Assembly (NCBI RefSeq): GCF_001686985.1
Contig: NZ_CP015318.1
Location: forward strand, 5,454,001 to 5,518,000
Reading direction: 5' to 3'
Length of the DNA stretch: 64,000 bases
Origin: Mesorhizobium amorphae CCNWGS0123
GTDB taxonomy: Bacteria; Pseudomonadota; Alphaproteobacteria; Rhizobiales; Rhizobiaceae
Position numbers and translations under genes: made by a program
Notes under the pieces: generated by a model
The model's database searches: none
Seen by the model: only the letters and a program-made list of their open reading frames with translations
What the model was told of the DNA's origin: nothing
Shown here: positions 1-7,837 of the stretch, in pieces
Position numbering within the stretch: the stretch's first letter is position 1
Layout: every line of letters starts with the position of its first letter

Positions 1-2
1 CG

Positions 3-335
3 CAGATCCTGCTTCTCGACGAGCCGTTCGGCGCGCTCGATCCGGGCATTCGCGTCGAGATGCACGAACTGCTCACCGAGCTATGGAGCGAACACGGCAT
101 GACCGTCGTCATGGTCACCCACGATATCAGTGAGGCCTTCAAGCTCGGCACCCGTCTGCTGGTCTTCGACAAGGTCCGCCACGACCCGCAATTCCCGTCT
201 GCCTACGGGGCGACGATCACCTACGATCTGAAGCTCGACCGCAAGAGCCGGGCTTCCGCACGAGACGTGGCCAAAGTGGCCGCGATGGTCGGGACGACCC
301 GACTGGATAGCGCAAATGCGACGGCGGCGTCGTGA
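3..335 (+). CDS. ABC transporter ATP-binding protein, C-terminal part (5' end outside window)
   Basis: This is the last 110 codons of an ATPase that energises an inner-membrane importer. The visible part opens with Walker B and the D-loop (ILLLDEPFGALD) and then the H-loop (MVTHDISEA), an arrangement typical of NitT/TauT-type ATPases (SsuB/TauB). The tail after the H-loop is long for an SsuB protein. The stop codon lies 11 bases before the ATG of the guanidine hydrolase-like gene, so the two are almost certainly one operon. By context the substrate may be guanidine or a related cation. The binding protein and permease would lie upstream, outside the window. Family assignment is firm; the substrate is inference. 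Confidence 0.9.
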   Translation, partial: QILLLDEPFGALDPGIRVEMHELLTELWSEHGMTVVMVTHDISEAFKLGTRLLVFDKVRHDPQFPSAYGATITYDLKLDRKSRASARDVAKVAAMVGTTRLDSANATAAS

Positions 336-346
336 AGGAGGTTTTC

Positions 347-1555
347 ATGCACAGAGACATTCCAGAACGCCGGCATCGCCGCGCCGGGCTATTCGACCGC
401 CAGCCACGCCAGCGTTTACACCATCCGAACTTCGAGATCCGCGACATGCAGGGCTGGAAGTCGATCGAAGCGGAAGGAAAGCTGCCCGAGGACGGCTGGC
501 GTAAAGAACAGAAATGGGCGCTGGATATGGGCCTGCCGGGGTCGGATTCGATCATCGACAAGTCTATCCCGACATTCGCGCGCGGCGAGCTGCCGCATTT
601 CGCCGGCATCAACACCTTCCTCAAGGCGCCCTATGTCGAGAACGTCCGCGATGTCGGCAGGTATGACGCGGCCGTCATGGGCATACCCTTCGACAGCGGC
701 ACCACCTACCGGCCCGGTACCCGTTTCGGACCGCAAGGCATCCGCCGCATCTCGGCGCTCTACACGCCTTACAATTACGAGCTCGGCGTTGACCTGCGCG
801 AGCAGATGACGCTGTGCGATGCCGGCGACGTCTTCACCATCCCGGCCAATCTCGAAAAGAGCTTCGACCAGATCACCAAGGGCGTCAGCCATGTTGCTTC
901 GTCGGGTGCGCTGCCGATCATGCTGGGTGGCGATCATTCGATCGGATTCCCCTGCGTGCGCGGCATTGCCGACGTGACCTCCAAGCGCATCGGCATCATC
1001 CATTTCGACCGCCACATCGACATCCAGGAAAAGGATCTCGACGAGCGCATGCACACGACGCCCTGGTACTGGGCGACCAACCTGCCGAACGTCTCGGCGA
1101 CAAATCTGGTGCAGCTCGGCATCGGCGGCTGGCAGGTGCCCCGCTACGGCGTGGCCGAGGCGAGGAAGCGTGGCACCAACGTGCTGACGATTTCCGACAT
1201 CGAACAGATGGGGCTGGAGAAGGCGGCGGAAATCGCGCTCGAGCTTGCATGGAAGGACACCGACGCCGTCTACATCTCCTTTGATGTCGACAGCATCGAT
1301 TGCGGTTTCGTGCCCGGCACCGGCTGGCCGGAGCCGGGCGGCTTCCTGCCGCGCGAAGCACTTAAGCTGCTCGGGCTCGTCTCGGCGCCGGGTATCTGCG
1401 GACTGGAGGTGGTCGAGGTGTCGCCGCCCTACGACACCTCGGACATCACCGCGCTGTTCGGCGTGCGGGTTGTCGTCGAGGCGCTCGGCTCGATGGTCGC
1501 CCATGGCAATCTCGGCAAGCACAAATCCATCATCGACAAGCCGACGAGTTTTTGA
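347..1555 (+). CDS. gdmH: Ureohydrolase of the Ni-dependent guanidine hydrolase (GdmH) type
   Basis: Ureohydrolases (arginase/agmatinase fold) split guanidino groups to urea with a binuclear metal centre. The metal ligands are visible: GGDH at 194-197 (His197), D221/H223/D225 in FDRHID, and D313/D315 in SFDVDSID. The protein is 402 aa, clearly longer than the usual 300-350 aa of agmatinases. The extra N-terminal segment and the sequences DRHID and PGTGWPEPGG agree with the guanidine hydrolase branch (Synechocystis Sll1077) as I know it. ATG 347 is chosen over GTG 332 because AAGGAGG at 335-341 sits 5 bases before it. The next genes encode a His-rich protein and a HupE nickel permease, and an ABC ATPase precedes, which fits a nickel enzyme fed by an importer. 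Agmatinase or another guanidino hydrolase remains possible. Confidence 0.78.
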   Translation: MHRDIPERRHRRAGLFDRQPRQRLHHPNFEIRDMQGWKSIEAEGKLPEDGWRKEQKWALDMGLPGSDSIIDKSIPTFARGELPHFAGINTFLKAPYVENVRDVGRYDAAVMGIPFDSGTTYRPGTRFGPQGIRRISALYTPYNYELGVDLREQMTLCDAGDVFTIPANLEKSFDQITKGVSHVASSGALPIMLGGDHSIGFPCVRGIADVTSKRIGIIHFDRHIDIQEKDLDERMHTTPWYWATNLPNVSATNLVQLGIGGWQVPRYGVAEARKRGTNVLTISDIEQMGLEKAAEIALELAWKDTDAVYISFDVDSIDCGFVPGTGWPEPGGFLPREALKLLGLVSAPGICGLEVVEVSPPYDTSDITALFGVRVVVEALGSMVAHGNLGKHKSIIDKPTSF

Positions 1556-1557
1556 CC

Positions 1558-2088
1558 ATGCACAACGATCATCATCACCACGGCCACGACCATGGCGACG
1601 GCCACCATCACGGGCCGAACGGTCACCACCATTCGCACCCTGTCGGCCACAACGGGCCGGCCGGCAAGCCGTTGCAATGGCAGACACCGCATCTGCCGCA
1701 TGCTCCCGAACCCGCCAACCCGCGGGCGACGGATCTCAATCTCGTCGAGGTCGCCTTTCTCGAAGGGTTTTCACGGGCGCCCGATCCGTCTAGTTTCCTG
1801 CGCCTCGCCGGAATTCCCTTCGTCGGCGAAACCGCCGAAGGCGTGCGGCTGCATCTTCTGCGCGTCGAGACGCAGGACATGGTCGATGTCGGCGCCGTCA
1901 TGCCGCTGATCGGCGGCGGCGGCGTAACCTATCACCCGCTGCCCGCGAAACTAACGTCGCACCGGCGCCGCCTGGCCTTCGTCTACCAAGACGGCACCGG
2001 GCAAAAGCCCCTCGACTTCGGCACGGCACGGCTTTTGGCCGACAGATCCGAAGCCGCGCAAATCGCCATGCCAGGATCCGGACAATAA
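1558..2088 (+). CDS. His-rich putative nickel chaperone or storage protein
   Basis: A 176-aa protein that starts 2 bases after the hydrolase stop codon, so translation is probably coupled. Its first 33 residues contain 15 histidines in runs such as DHHHHGHDHGDGHHHG, a classic Ni/Zn-binding tract like those of HypB, SlyD or UreE. The rest (about 55-165) is an unrecognised globular domain containing LNLVEVAFLEGFSRAP and a Gly-rich turn IGGGGVTYHP. I see no HypA zinc motif and no GTPase P-loop, so it is not HypA or HypB by sequence. Between a likely Ni enzyme and a Ni permease, the best inference is metal delivery to the hydrolase. No signal peptide is visible, so it should be cytoplasmic. Confidence 0.7.
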   Translation: MHNDHHHHGHDHGDGHHHGPNGHHHSHPVGHNGPAGKPLQWQTPHLPHAPEPANPRATDLNLVEVAFLEGFSRAPDPSSFLRLAGIPFVGETAEGVRLHLLRVETQDMVDVGAVMPLIGGGGVTYHPLPAKLTSHRRRLAFVYQDGTGQKPLDFGTARLLADRSEAAQIAMPGSGQ

Positions 2089-2131
2089 GCCCCGGCTTCG
2101 AACCGATCACTCCTCTTTCAGGTCCAGAACA

Positions 2132-2725
2132 ATGAAAACAACGCTTTCGATGCTCGGCAGGCTTGCCCCGGCAACCACCGTGGTCCTCGTGCCGTCCTTG
2201 GCCTTCGCCCACAGCGGCGGCTTCCATGTCCACGGCCTTGTGAGCGGCCTGCAACACGCGCTGGCCGGCATCGACCATCTGCTGGCGATGATGGCTGTCG
2301 GCATCATCGCCACCCGCACCGGCGGCAAGGGGATCATCGTCGTGCCGTCGTGCTTTGTCTCGGCGATGGTCGCAGGCGCTCTGCTCGGTATCGCCGGCAT
2401 CGGCCTGTCCTCACTGGAAACCGGGATCGCGCTGTCGCTGGTAGTCTTTGGCGCAATGATGGCGCTTGCGCAACCTTTGCCGCTTGCTGTCGCCGCCTCG
2501 CTGACTGCCCTCTTCGCCCTCTTTCATGGCAACGCTCACGGTCTCGAAGTCCCCCAGACGGCCAGCGGCATCGCCTACGCGATCGGCTTCGTCACCAGCA
2601 CCGTAGCCCTGCTCGCAACTGGCGCGCTTGCCGCGCTGCCGCTGCGACGCTGGCCGGCGGCGATTCGCACGGCCGGGGTCGGCACGTCGCTGGTCGGCGC
2701 AGCACTCGCGGCGCAATTCATCTGA
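2132..2725 (+). CDS. hupE: HupE/UreJ family nickel permease
   Basis: A 197-aa inner-membrane protein. An N-terminal signal-like segment (1-26, ending SLAFA) is followed by a His-rich start of the mature part and the family signature HALAGIDHLLAMMAVG, then about five further hydrophobic segments. A second family element, LFHGNAHGLE, lies near residue 135. HupE/UreJ proteins import nickel for hydrogenase or urease; no such genes are visible here. Its position 43 bases after the His-rich gene suggests it supplies nickel to the upstream ureohydrolase. Family is secure, the enzyme served is inference. Confidence 0.85.
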   Translation: MKTTLSMLGRLAPATTVVLVPSLAFAHSGGFHVHGLVSGLQHALAGIDHLLAMMAVGIIATRTGGKGIIVVPSCFVSAMVAGALLGIAGIGLSSLETGIALSLVVFGAMMALAQPLPLAVAASLTALFALFHGNAHGLEVPQTASGIAYAIGFVTSTVALLATGALAALPLRRWPAAIRTAGVGTSLVGAALAAQFI

Positions 2726-2930
2726 ACGGCGGCGGGGGGCGATCGCAGCGAACAATAGGTGATCATATGCGACTGTGGCGACGCATTCGAACCGTGCTGT
2801 ACCAGATCCTGAAGGTGCGGGCCGAGCGACTCTGATCGCATCCACTCGAACAATATCTACCCGCGAATGGCTGACGCCTTTCGGGGGGCTTGCGGTACGC
2901 CGCGAGGGCGCACGAGGATAGTCGGCGCGA
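2726..2930. other. Short gene-free stretch after hupE
   Basis: No supported gene. A 22-codon open frame at 2767-2835 has no family signature. This is the left edge of a zone of decayed DNA that runs to about 5.0 kb. Confidence 0.5.
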
Positions 2931-3240
2931 TTGCCGCATGGAATCAGTGCGGACGCCCCCGCGCGAATAGAGGTTGCCCATTATAAGTATTTTTCGCCAG
3001 ATTCTCCTGGCGGGACATGTCGCACCGATCGGATGCTCGCGGAGTTCACGAAGGCGCTGACGACGCATGATGTCGAATGCGAAATCGTTCGTGCGCTTAC
3101 CCATGACATCAAGCCGCTTCTGACATGGATCAGGGAACGACTGCCCATGATGACTGCAATGGGGATGCGACGCCGCTTCTTTTCGGGACGGGCCAGACGC
3201 ACTGGTTGTGCGGAGGTGCTCATGCAGCCAATGTCGTAAT
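2931..3240 (+). pseudogene. Relic of a flavodoxin / NADPH-dependent FMN reductase family gene
   Basis: Within this open stretch the segment around 3010-3120 reads GGTCRTDRMLAEFTKALT followed by HDVECEIVRALTHDIKP. That resembles the first beta-alpha-beta unit of flavodoxin-family FMN reductases (phosphate-binding loop, helix, VE.EIVR strand, DIKPG). After DIKP the reading frame loses all resemblance, and no FMN-binding GTP.W motif follows in frame. No proper start or full domain is present. I therefore call it a truncated, frameshifted relic. Recognition is by pattern only and the upstream part may be unrelated sequence. Confidence 0.4.
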
Positions 3241-3351
3241 GCGCCACCGAATTGCAAGCTCGGTGACGGCTTTAAAGAGAGGGCGCGTCCCGAATGCACG
3301 AGCCGCCTTGCTTCGGTGCCTAACGCATCAACCGAATGTCCACTTCGGAAA

Positions 3352-4157
3352 AATGTTCTCAGCTCGTTCGCGACACTGACAGGTTCATGGGCGTGACCTA
3401 CACCTATTCCGGCTATCCGATGGTGCACGAAGCCCGGCACATGGTCGCCACCGGTCAACTTGGAAAAATTCGGACCGTCCAGGTTGAGTACCCGCTCGAG
3501 TGGATGGCGACCGCTATAGAGACCGAGGGCAATGCGCAGGCAGCTTGGCGCACAGACCCCAAGAAAAACGGCCGAGGCGGCTCGATCGGCGACATCGGCA
3601 CACATGCCTACCACCTGGCGGGTTTCGTATCCGGCCTCAAGCTCGAGTCTCTCACGGCGGATCTCGCGACGTTCGTGGAAGGACGTGCACTCGATGACAA
3701 TGCGCATGTACTTCTCCGTTACCAAGGTGGTGCCCGCGGCCTGCTGTGGTCCTCACAAGTGGCGCTCGGATCATCAAATGGCGTGCGTCTGCGCGTCTTC
3801 GGCGAGAAAGCGTCGCTGTCCTGGTTCCAGGAACAGCCGAACGAACTTGTCCATGCGCGGCTCGGCGGACGAACCGAAACCATCAAACGCGGCGCCGATG
3901 ATGATCTCAGCGAGGGAGCAAAGGCCCGGACCCGTACTCCGCCGGGACACCCTGAGGGGTATCTTGAAGCTTTCGCCAACCTCTATGCGGGGTTCGCGGA
4001 AGCGATCAACGCCAAGCGTGACAAGCGCGAACCCGCAGCCATAGGCCGCGATATCCCGTCGGCCTACGATGGCCTGAAGGGCGTCGCGTTTGTCGATGCC
4101 GTGGTTGACAGCGCAAGCGCGCAAGACCCGTCCTGGCTGACGCCTGTCGCGGTGTGA
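3352..4157 (+). pseudogene. Truncated Gfo/Idh/MocA family oxidoreductase lacking the Rossmann domain
   Basis: About 268 codons that match the C-terminal substrate domain of Gfo/Idh/MocA sugar dehydrogenases: TYTYSGYPMVHEARHMV, then GGSIGDIGTHAYHLAGFVSG, which holds the catalytic-type Asp/His pair, and a normal C-terminus. The roughly 120-residue NAD-binding domain with its GxGxxG motif is missing; the DNA upstream is decayed. An intact family member elsewhere in this window (9196-10212) shows what is lost. The remaining frame has no stop codons, so the deletion may be recent. A stable product could in principle start from an internal codon but could not bind NAD in the usual way. Confidence 0.75.
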
Positions 4158-4718
4158 CAAGTCGCAATTGGAAAGTGGATTGGCCAAGAGGCCGTAGACA
4201 CACATCCGATTGAGCTTGGCCAGTTGGTTCAAGATCCTGGTTCGTCGCGGTGACGGTCGCGCGCCTCCCGTCGCACTGGCGAGGAGCAATCACGTCTACG
4301 CCACTGGGAGATGACGCTACGAAGCTCGAGGACCCGGAACTGTTCTGCCTGGAACCTGTTCTCGCGCCCACCCGCAGCGGCCTTTGCTCCTACCGGGTGG
4401 ATGCTTTCAAAAAGAAATTCCATCGGAATCGGCTGCTAAATCGGCAGAGATCAACCGAACTGGCGCGCGCCTTCCAGCATTTTGAGGCTGTGGCCGAGTT
4501 CGGAACCGCCTAATTGCACGTCGTTGCCGCCGATTACCGCACGCATCGTTGCAGGGTCTTTCGAAACCAGGGGGCTTGGGCTACGTATGAGGTGCAATCA
4601 GCTAGACGGAGAATTTGACGAACGGGCCCAAAACCATTCACTCAGAAGTCAGAAACTTACCCGATAGCGCTCAATTCAAACTCGAAGAATTAAGCATAAG
4701 CCACTGATTTGTAACAAA
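4158..4718. other. Gene-free decayed DNA
   Basis: I see no intact gene here. Apart from the short relic at 4451-4570 the stretch gives only short, unsupported open frames on both strands. Its right end becomes visibly AT-richer before the tRNA-like sequence at 4719. Confidence 0.5.
4451..4570 (-). pseudogene. Possible 3' relic of an unidentified gene
   Basis: Read on the minus strand this gives a coding-looking tail of about 39 residues ending in a stop: it contains MRAVIGGNDVQLGG, then SELGHSLKMLEGARQFG. The composition is protein-like, but upstream the frame turns to noise. I cannot assign a family. It may be the C-terminus of a gene destroyed by the rearrangements that made this zone. Confidence 0.25.
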
Positions 4719-4735
4719 TTGGTGGGCCCGGAGGG
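4719..4735 (+). other. Copy of the tRNA-Ile(CAU) 3' end, candidate island attachment site
   Basis: The 17 bases TTGGTGGGCCCGGAGGG are identical to 47,671-47,687, the 3' end (CCA, acceptor and start of the T-stem) of the tRNA-Ile gene, and lie in the same orientation. Integrases that target tRNA genes leave exactly such a direct repeat at the far end of the inserted element. The tRNA 3' end points toward this site, as expected. No integrase is visible, and a 17-base match to a conserved tRNA end could come from another tRNA. Confidence 0.5.
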
Positions 4736-4850
4736 TCACCGTTTTCCACACAAAATCAACACGTTACCGGATGGTTCGCCAACCCGTTTCCTTCGTATTC
4801 TCTCTGGCGAACCTAAGGACCAGGAGGAGGACTAGTTTTCCATGCACGCG
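4731..4850 (+). repeat. Dispersed repeat, copy A
   Basis: This stretch is closely similar to 14,178-14,300 in direct orientation. Shared blocks include GAGGGTCACCGTTTT, GGATGGTTCGC, CCGTTTCCTTCGTATTCTCT, TCTGGCGAACC and GACTAGTTT, separated by substitutions and small indels. It begins inside the tRNA-like 17-mer. No coding capacity is evident. The rest of 4,851-5,000 holds nothing I recognise. Confidence 0.7.
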
Positions 4851-5000
4851 GTGTCACTTTCATCCTACAAGAAGGGGTCGATGAACCCGTGACGAGCGCG
4901 GCTGGTTTGGGGCCGCGAGCAGACAGTCCGCTTACGGATGCTTCAGACCGAAGCCCCTCTCTCCCTTGCGAACTTACTGTGCACAAATCTGGGTGGGGCG

Positions 5001-6062
5001 TCAGCGAATGCGGCTTCCTTCTCCATCGAACACCCGCGCGCGGGTCGGCTGAAAGCGCAGCGTGATTGTCTCGCCGAAACCCGGCTGGTCCTCGCGCCGT
5101 TCGGCAACCACGCTCTCGCCGCTCGCCAGGGCGCCGTGCACGTAGGAGGTCGATCCCAAGCGTTCGGTGACGTCGACTGATAGCGAGAGAGTCACGCCAT
5201 CTTTCTCGTCGAGATGTTCGGGCCTGATGCCGAGTGTGACGGCGCGGCCGTTTTCCAGCCTCGTTGCCAGATGCGTTATGTCCACCCTCGCCTCGCCAGC
5301 GAGCAGTGCCTTGCCGTCATCCGCCACCGTCGCCTTGAGGAAATTCATGCGTGGCGTGCCGATGAAGCCGGCGACGAAGGCATTGTCTGGATCGTCGTAG
5401 AGCGACAGCGGCGTGCCGGTCTGCTCGATCTTGCCTGCCTTCAGCACAACGATCTTGTCGGCCAGCGTTAACGCCTCGGTCTGATCATGCGTGACATAGA
5501 CCATGGTGCGGCGGATCGACTGGTGCAGGCGCTTGATCTCGGCGCGGAGCTCGGTGCGCAAGGCGGCGTCGAGGTTTGAGAGCGGCTCGTCGAACAGGAA
5601 CAGGCGTGGATCGCGCACCAGCGCCCGGCCGATGGCGACGCGCTGGCGCTGACCGCCGGAAAGCTCGCGCGGCAGCCGTGACATGAGCGGCTCGATCTGC
5701 AGCAGCCGCGCTACACCCGCGACCTTCTCGTCCGAAGTTCTGCGGTCGAGGCCGCGCATCTTCAGCGGAAAGGCGATGTTCTGCGCCACCGTCATGGTGG
5801 GATAGAGTGCGTACGACTGGAACACCATGGCGACATCACGGTCTCGCGCGGGAAGGTTGGTGACGTTGCGGTCGCCGATGACGATGGTGCCGGAATCGAT
5901 CGGATTGAGACCTGCCACCGCATGCAGCAGCGTTGACTTCCCGCAGCCGGACGGGCCGAGCAGCACGACGAACGAGCCCTCCTCCACCTCGACCGAGACG
6001 TCGTCCAGAACCTGAACCGCGCCGTAGGATTTCGATACCGACCTGATCGAGAGTTGCGCCAT
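5001..6062 (-). CDS. CUT1-type sugar ABC transporter ATPase (UgpC/MalK family)
   Basis: A 353-aa ATPase that drives the importer formed by the two permeases encoded just upstream. Walker A is at 36-43 (GPSGCGKS), the signature LSGGQ at 134-138, Walker B ending DEP at 158-160, and the H-loop histidine at 192. Residues from about 240 form the TOBE/OB regulatory domain (NFLKATVADDG, GIRPEHL) typical of MalK/UgpC. It is the last gene of the leftward operon nanE, oxidoreductase, binding protein, permease, permease, ATPase, and follows the permease with a 9-base gap. Confidence 0.95.
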   Translation of the reverse strand: MAQLSIRSVSKSYGAVQVLDDVSVEVEEGSFVVLLGPSGCGKSTLLHAVAGLNPIDSGTIVIGDRNVTNLPARDRDVAMVFQSYALYPTMTVAQNIAFPLKMRGLDRRTSDEKVAGVARLLQIEPLMSRLPRELSGGQRQRVAIGRALVRDPRLFLFDEPLSNLDAALRTELRAEIKRLHQSIRRTMVYVTHDQTEALTLADKIVVLKAGKIEQTGTPLSLYDDPDNAFVAGFIGTPRMNFLKATVADDGKALLAGEARVDITHLATRLENGRAVTLGIRPEHLDEKDGVTLSLSVDVTERLGSTSYVHGALASGESVVAERREDQPGFGETITLRFQPTRARVFDGEGSRIR

Positions 6063-6071
6063 CGAAATTTC

Positions 6072-6884
6072 CTATCCCTTCACGCTGCCAAGCGTCATGC
6101 CGCGCACGATCTGCCCTTGCACCAGGACACCGAGCACGATCATCGGCAGCATGATGAGGGTGGCAGCCGCGGTCAGCGCGCCCCACTGGATGCCCTGGAA
6201 TGTCAGGAACGACGTTATCGAAACCGGCAGCGTCTGCGTGTCGCGGCCGGTGAGCACCAGAGCTACGAAGAACTCGTTCCAGGTGAACAGCACGCACAGG
6301 ATCAGCGTGGCGACGATGCCGCCCCGCGCCGCCGGAAGATAGACGTGCCAGAAGACCCTGAACTCGCGCGCGCCGTCGACGCGGGCGGCATCGCGCAATT
6401 CTTTCGGAATGTCGTCGAAGAAGGTGATCAGCAACGAGATGGCGAAGGGCACGTTGACGAAGGCATAGGCGGCGATCAGCAGCCAGTGCTTGTTCAGAGC
6501 GCCGATGCGGGTCGCCAGATAATACATCGGGATGACGAAGAGCAGCGCCGGCGCAATGCGCAGGCTGAGGATGAATTTTTCCTTTGAGCGGCGCAATTCG
6601 GCAGGCTGCTGCGCCAGCCCGTAGGCGGCGATCGAGCCGATGGCCACAGCAAGCGCGCTGGAGAGGATCGAGATGATGAAGGAGTTGGCGAAAGCGCTGA
6701 GGAAACCGCGATTGGCGAACACCGTGCGATAGTTGTCGAGCGTCGGGCTGAACAGCCAGACGGGCGGGATGGCGAAGGCATCGCGCGTCGTCTTGAAGGA
6801 GGTGACGACCACCCAATAGAGCGGGAACAGCACTGCCAGCAGCAGAAGCAGCAGACCGACGCAGAACAGCGCGCGCCTAGCCAT
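6072..6884 (-). CDS. Sugar ABC transporter permease (MalG type)
   Basis: A 270-aa inner-membrane permease with six predicted membrane segments, the first right after the start (FCVGLLLLLLAVLFPLYWVV). The EAA loop that docks with the ATPase reads ELRDAARVDGARE near residue 165. The start ATG at 6884 shares its A with the last base of the upstream permease stop codon (TGA 6886-6884), giving an overlapping stop/start and strong coupling. It pairs with the MalF-like permease as a heterodimer. Confidence 0.93.
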   Translation of the reverse strand: MARRALFCVGLLLLLLAVLFPLYWVVVTSFKTTRDAFAIPPVWLFSPTLDNYRTVFANRGFLSAFANSFIISILSSALAVAIGSIAAYGLAQQPAELRRSKEKFILSLRIAPALLFVIPMYYLATRIGALNKHWLLIAAYAFVNVPFAISLLITFFDDIPKELRDAARVDGAREFRVFWHVYLPAARGGIVATLILCVLFTWNEFFVALVLTGRDTQTLPVSITSFLTFQGIQWGALTAAATLIMLPMIVLGVLVQGQIVRGMTLGSVKG

Positions 6885-7765
6885 CAGCGGTCCCCCGTCT
6901 TCGGGAACAGCACGCTGTACATGGTCAACAGCGCGACGTTGGTGAAGATGGTCAGGATGATGGCGATGGCGAGCGAATAGGAAATGTCGAAATTGGTGAA
7001 GGCGACGATATAGCCGTAATAGTTCAGCGTCTCGGTCGACAGCGCCGGTCCGCCGCGGGTCATGATGTAGAAAAGGTCGAAGGCCTTGATGCTGTCTATC
7101 GCCCGGATCAGCGCGACGATGGCGAGCGCCCGGCGCAGCATCGGCAGCAGCACATACCAGGTGACCTGCCATTCGCGGGCGCCGTCGACGCGTGCGGCGT
7201 TGAGCGGATCGGTCGGTGCCGATTCAAGCGCCGCCATCACCAGAAGGATTACGAAGGGCGTCCATTGCCAGATGTCGGCGATCAAGACCGCAAACAGCGC
7301 GATCCGCGGGCTGCCCAGCCAGTCGACCTGGGCGATGCCGACCAGTGACAAAAGGTAGTTCGCCATGCCGGTAGCGGAATCGAAGAGGAAGCGCCAGGTG
7401 AGGCCAACGACCACCGGCGTCATGATGATGGGAACCAGAAGCAGCGTCCGTACCAGCCGCTTCATGGCGAAGTTGCGGTCGAGGAAAAGCACCACCGCAA
7501 GACCGAGCGCGATCTCGATCACGGTCGCAAGCGTCGTGAACAGTACGGTACGCCAGAGTGCGGCCATGGCGCGCGGATCGCCGAGGAAGCGGATGTAGTT
7601 GTCCAGCCCGACGAATTTTTCCCGTCCTGCCCGCATCAACGAGAGGTCGTGCAGCGATATCCAGATCACGAACAGCGTCAGCGCCACCGACGCCACGGTG
7701 AGGCAGACGATAACCGGCTGGAAGAAATGCCTGGTCGGATCCGACGCTGTGGCCACGGTGCTCAA
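6884..7765 (-). CDS. Sugar ABC transporter permease (MalF/UgpA type)
   Basis: A 293-aa permease with six or so membrane segments beginning near residue 17 (PVIVCLTVASVALTLFVIW). The EAA motif is PLNAARVDGAREWQ near residue 190. It lacks the large periplasmic loop of E. coli MalF, as is usual in rhizobial CUT1 systems. A 72-base spacer holding a strong hairpin separates it from the binding-protein gene upstream; its 3' end overlaps the next permease by one base. Confidence 0.93.
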   Translation of the reverse strand: MSTVATASDPTRHFFQPVIVCLTVASVALTLFVIWISLHDLSLMRAGREKFVGLDNYIRFLGDPRAMAALWRTVLFTTLATVIEIALGLAVVLFLDRNFAMKRLVRTLLLVPIIMTPVVVGLTWRFLFDSATGMANYLLSLVGIAQVDWLGSPRIALFAVLIADIWQWTPFVILLVMAALESAPTDPLNAARVDGAREWQVTWYVLLPMLRRALAIVALIRAIDSIKAFDLFYIMTRGGPALSTETLNYYGYIVAFTNFDISYSLAIAIILTIFTNVALLTMYSVLFPKTGDR

Positions 7766-7789
7766 TCCATCAACCTCGCCATTGATCTC

Positions 7790-7824
7790 GCCCTGCCGCG
7801 CACAGGGAGCGCACGCGGCAGGGC
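7790..7824 (-). promoter_or_regulatory. Intercistronic hairpin after the binding-protein gene
   Basis: GCCCTGCCGCG at 7790-7800 pairs perfectly with CGCGGCAGGGC at 7814-7824 (11 bp, 13-base loop). No U-tract follows, so it is unlikely to be a full terminator. Such hairpins after binding-protein genes usually protect the upstream mRNA from 3' exonucleases and raise binding-protein levels. Confidence 0.65.
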
Positions 7825-7837
7825 ACGCCTCTTCGCC

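Noticed and set aside
2763..3725. Open frame of 320 codons on the minus strand over the relic zone
   Set aside because: No recognisable domain, no ribosome site, and it runs opposite the clear oxidoreductase remnant.
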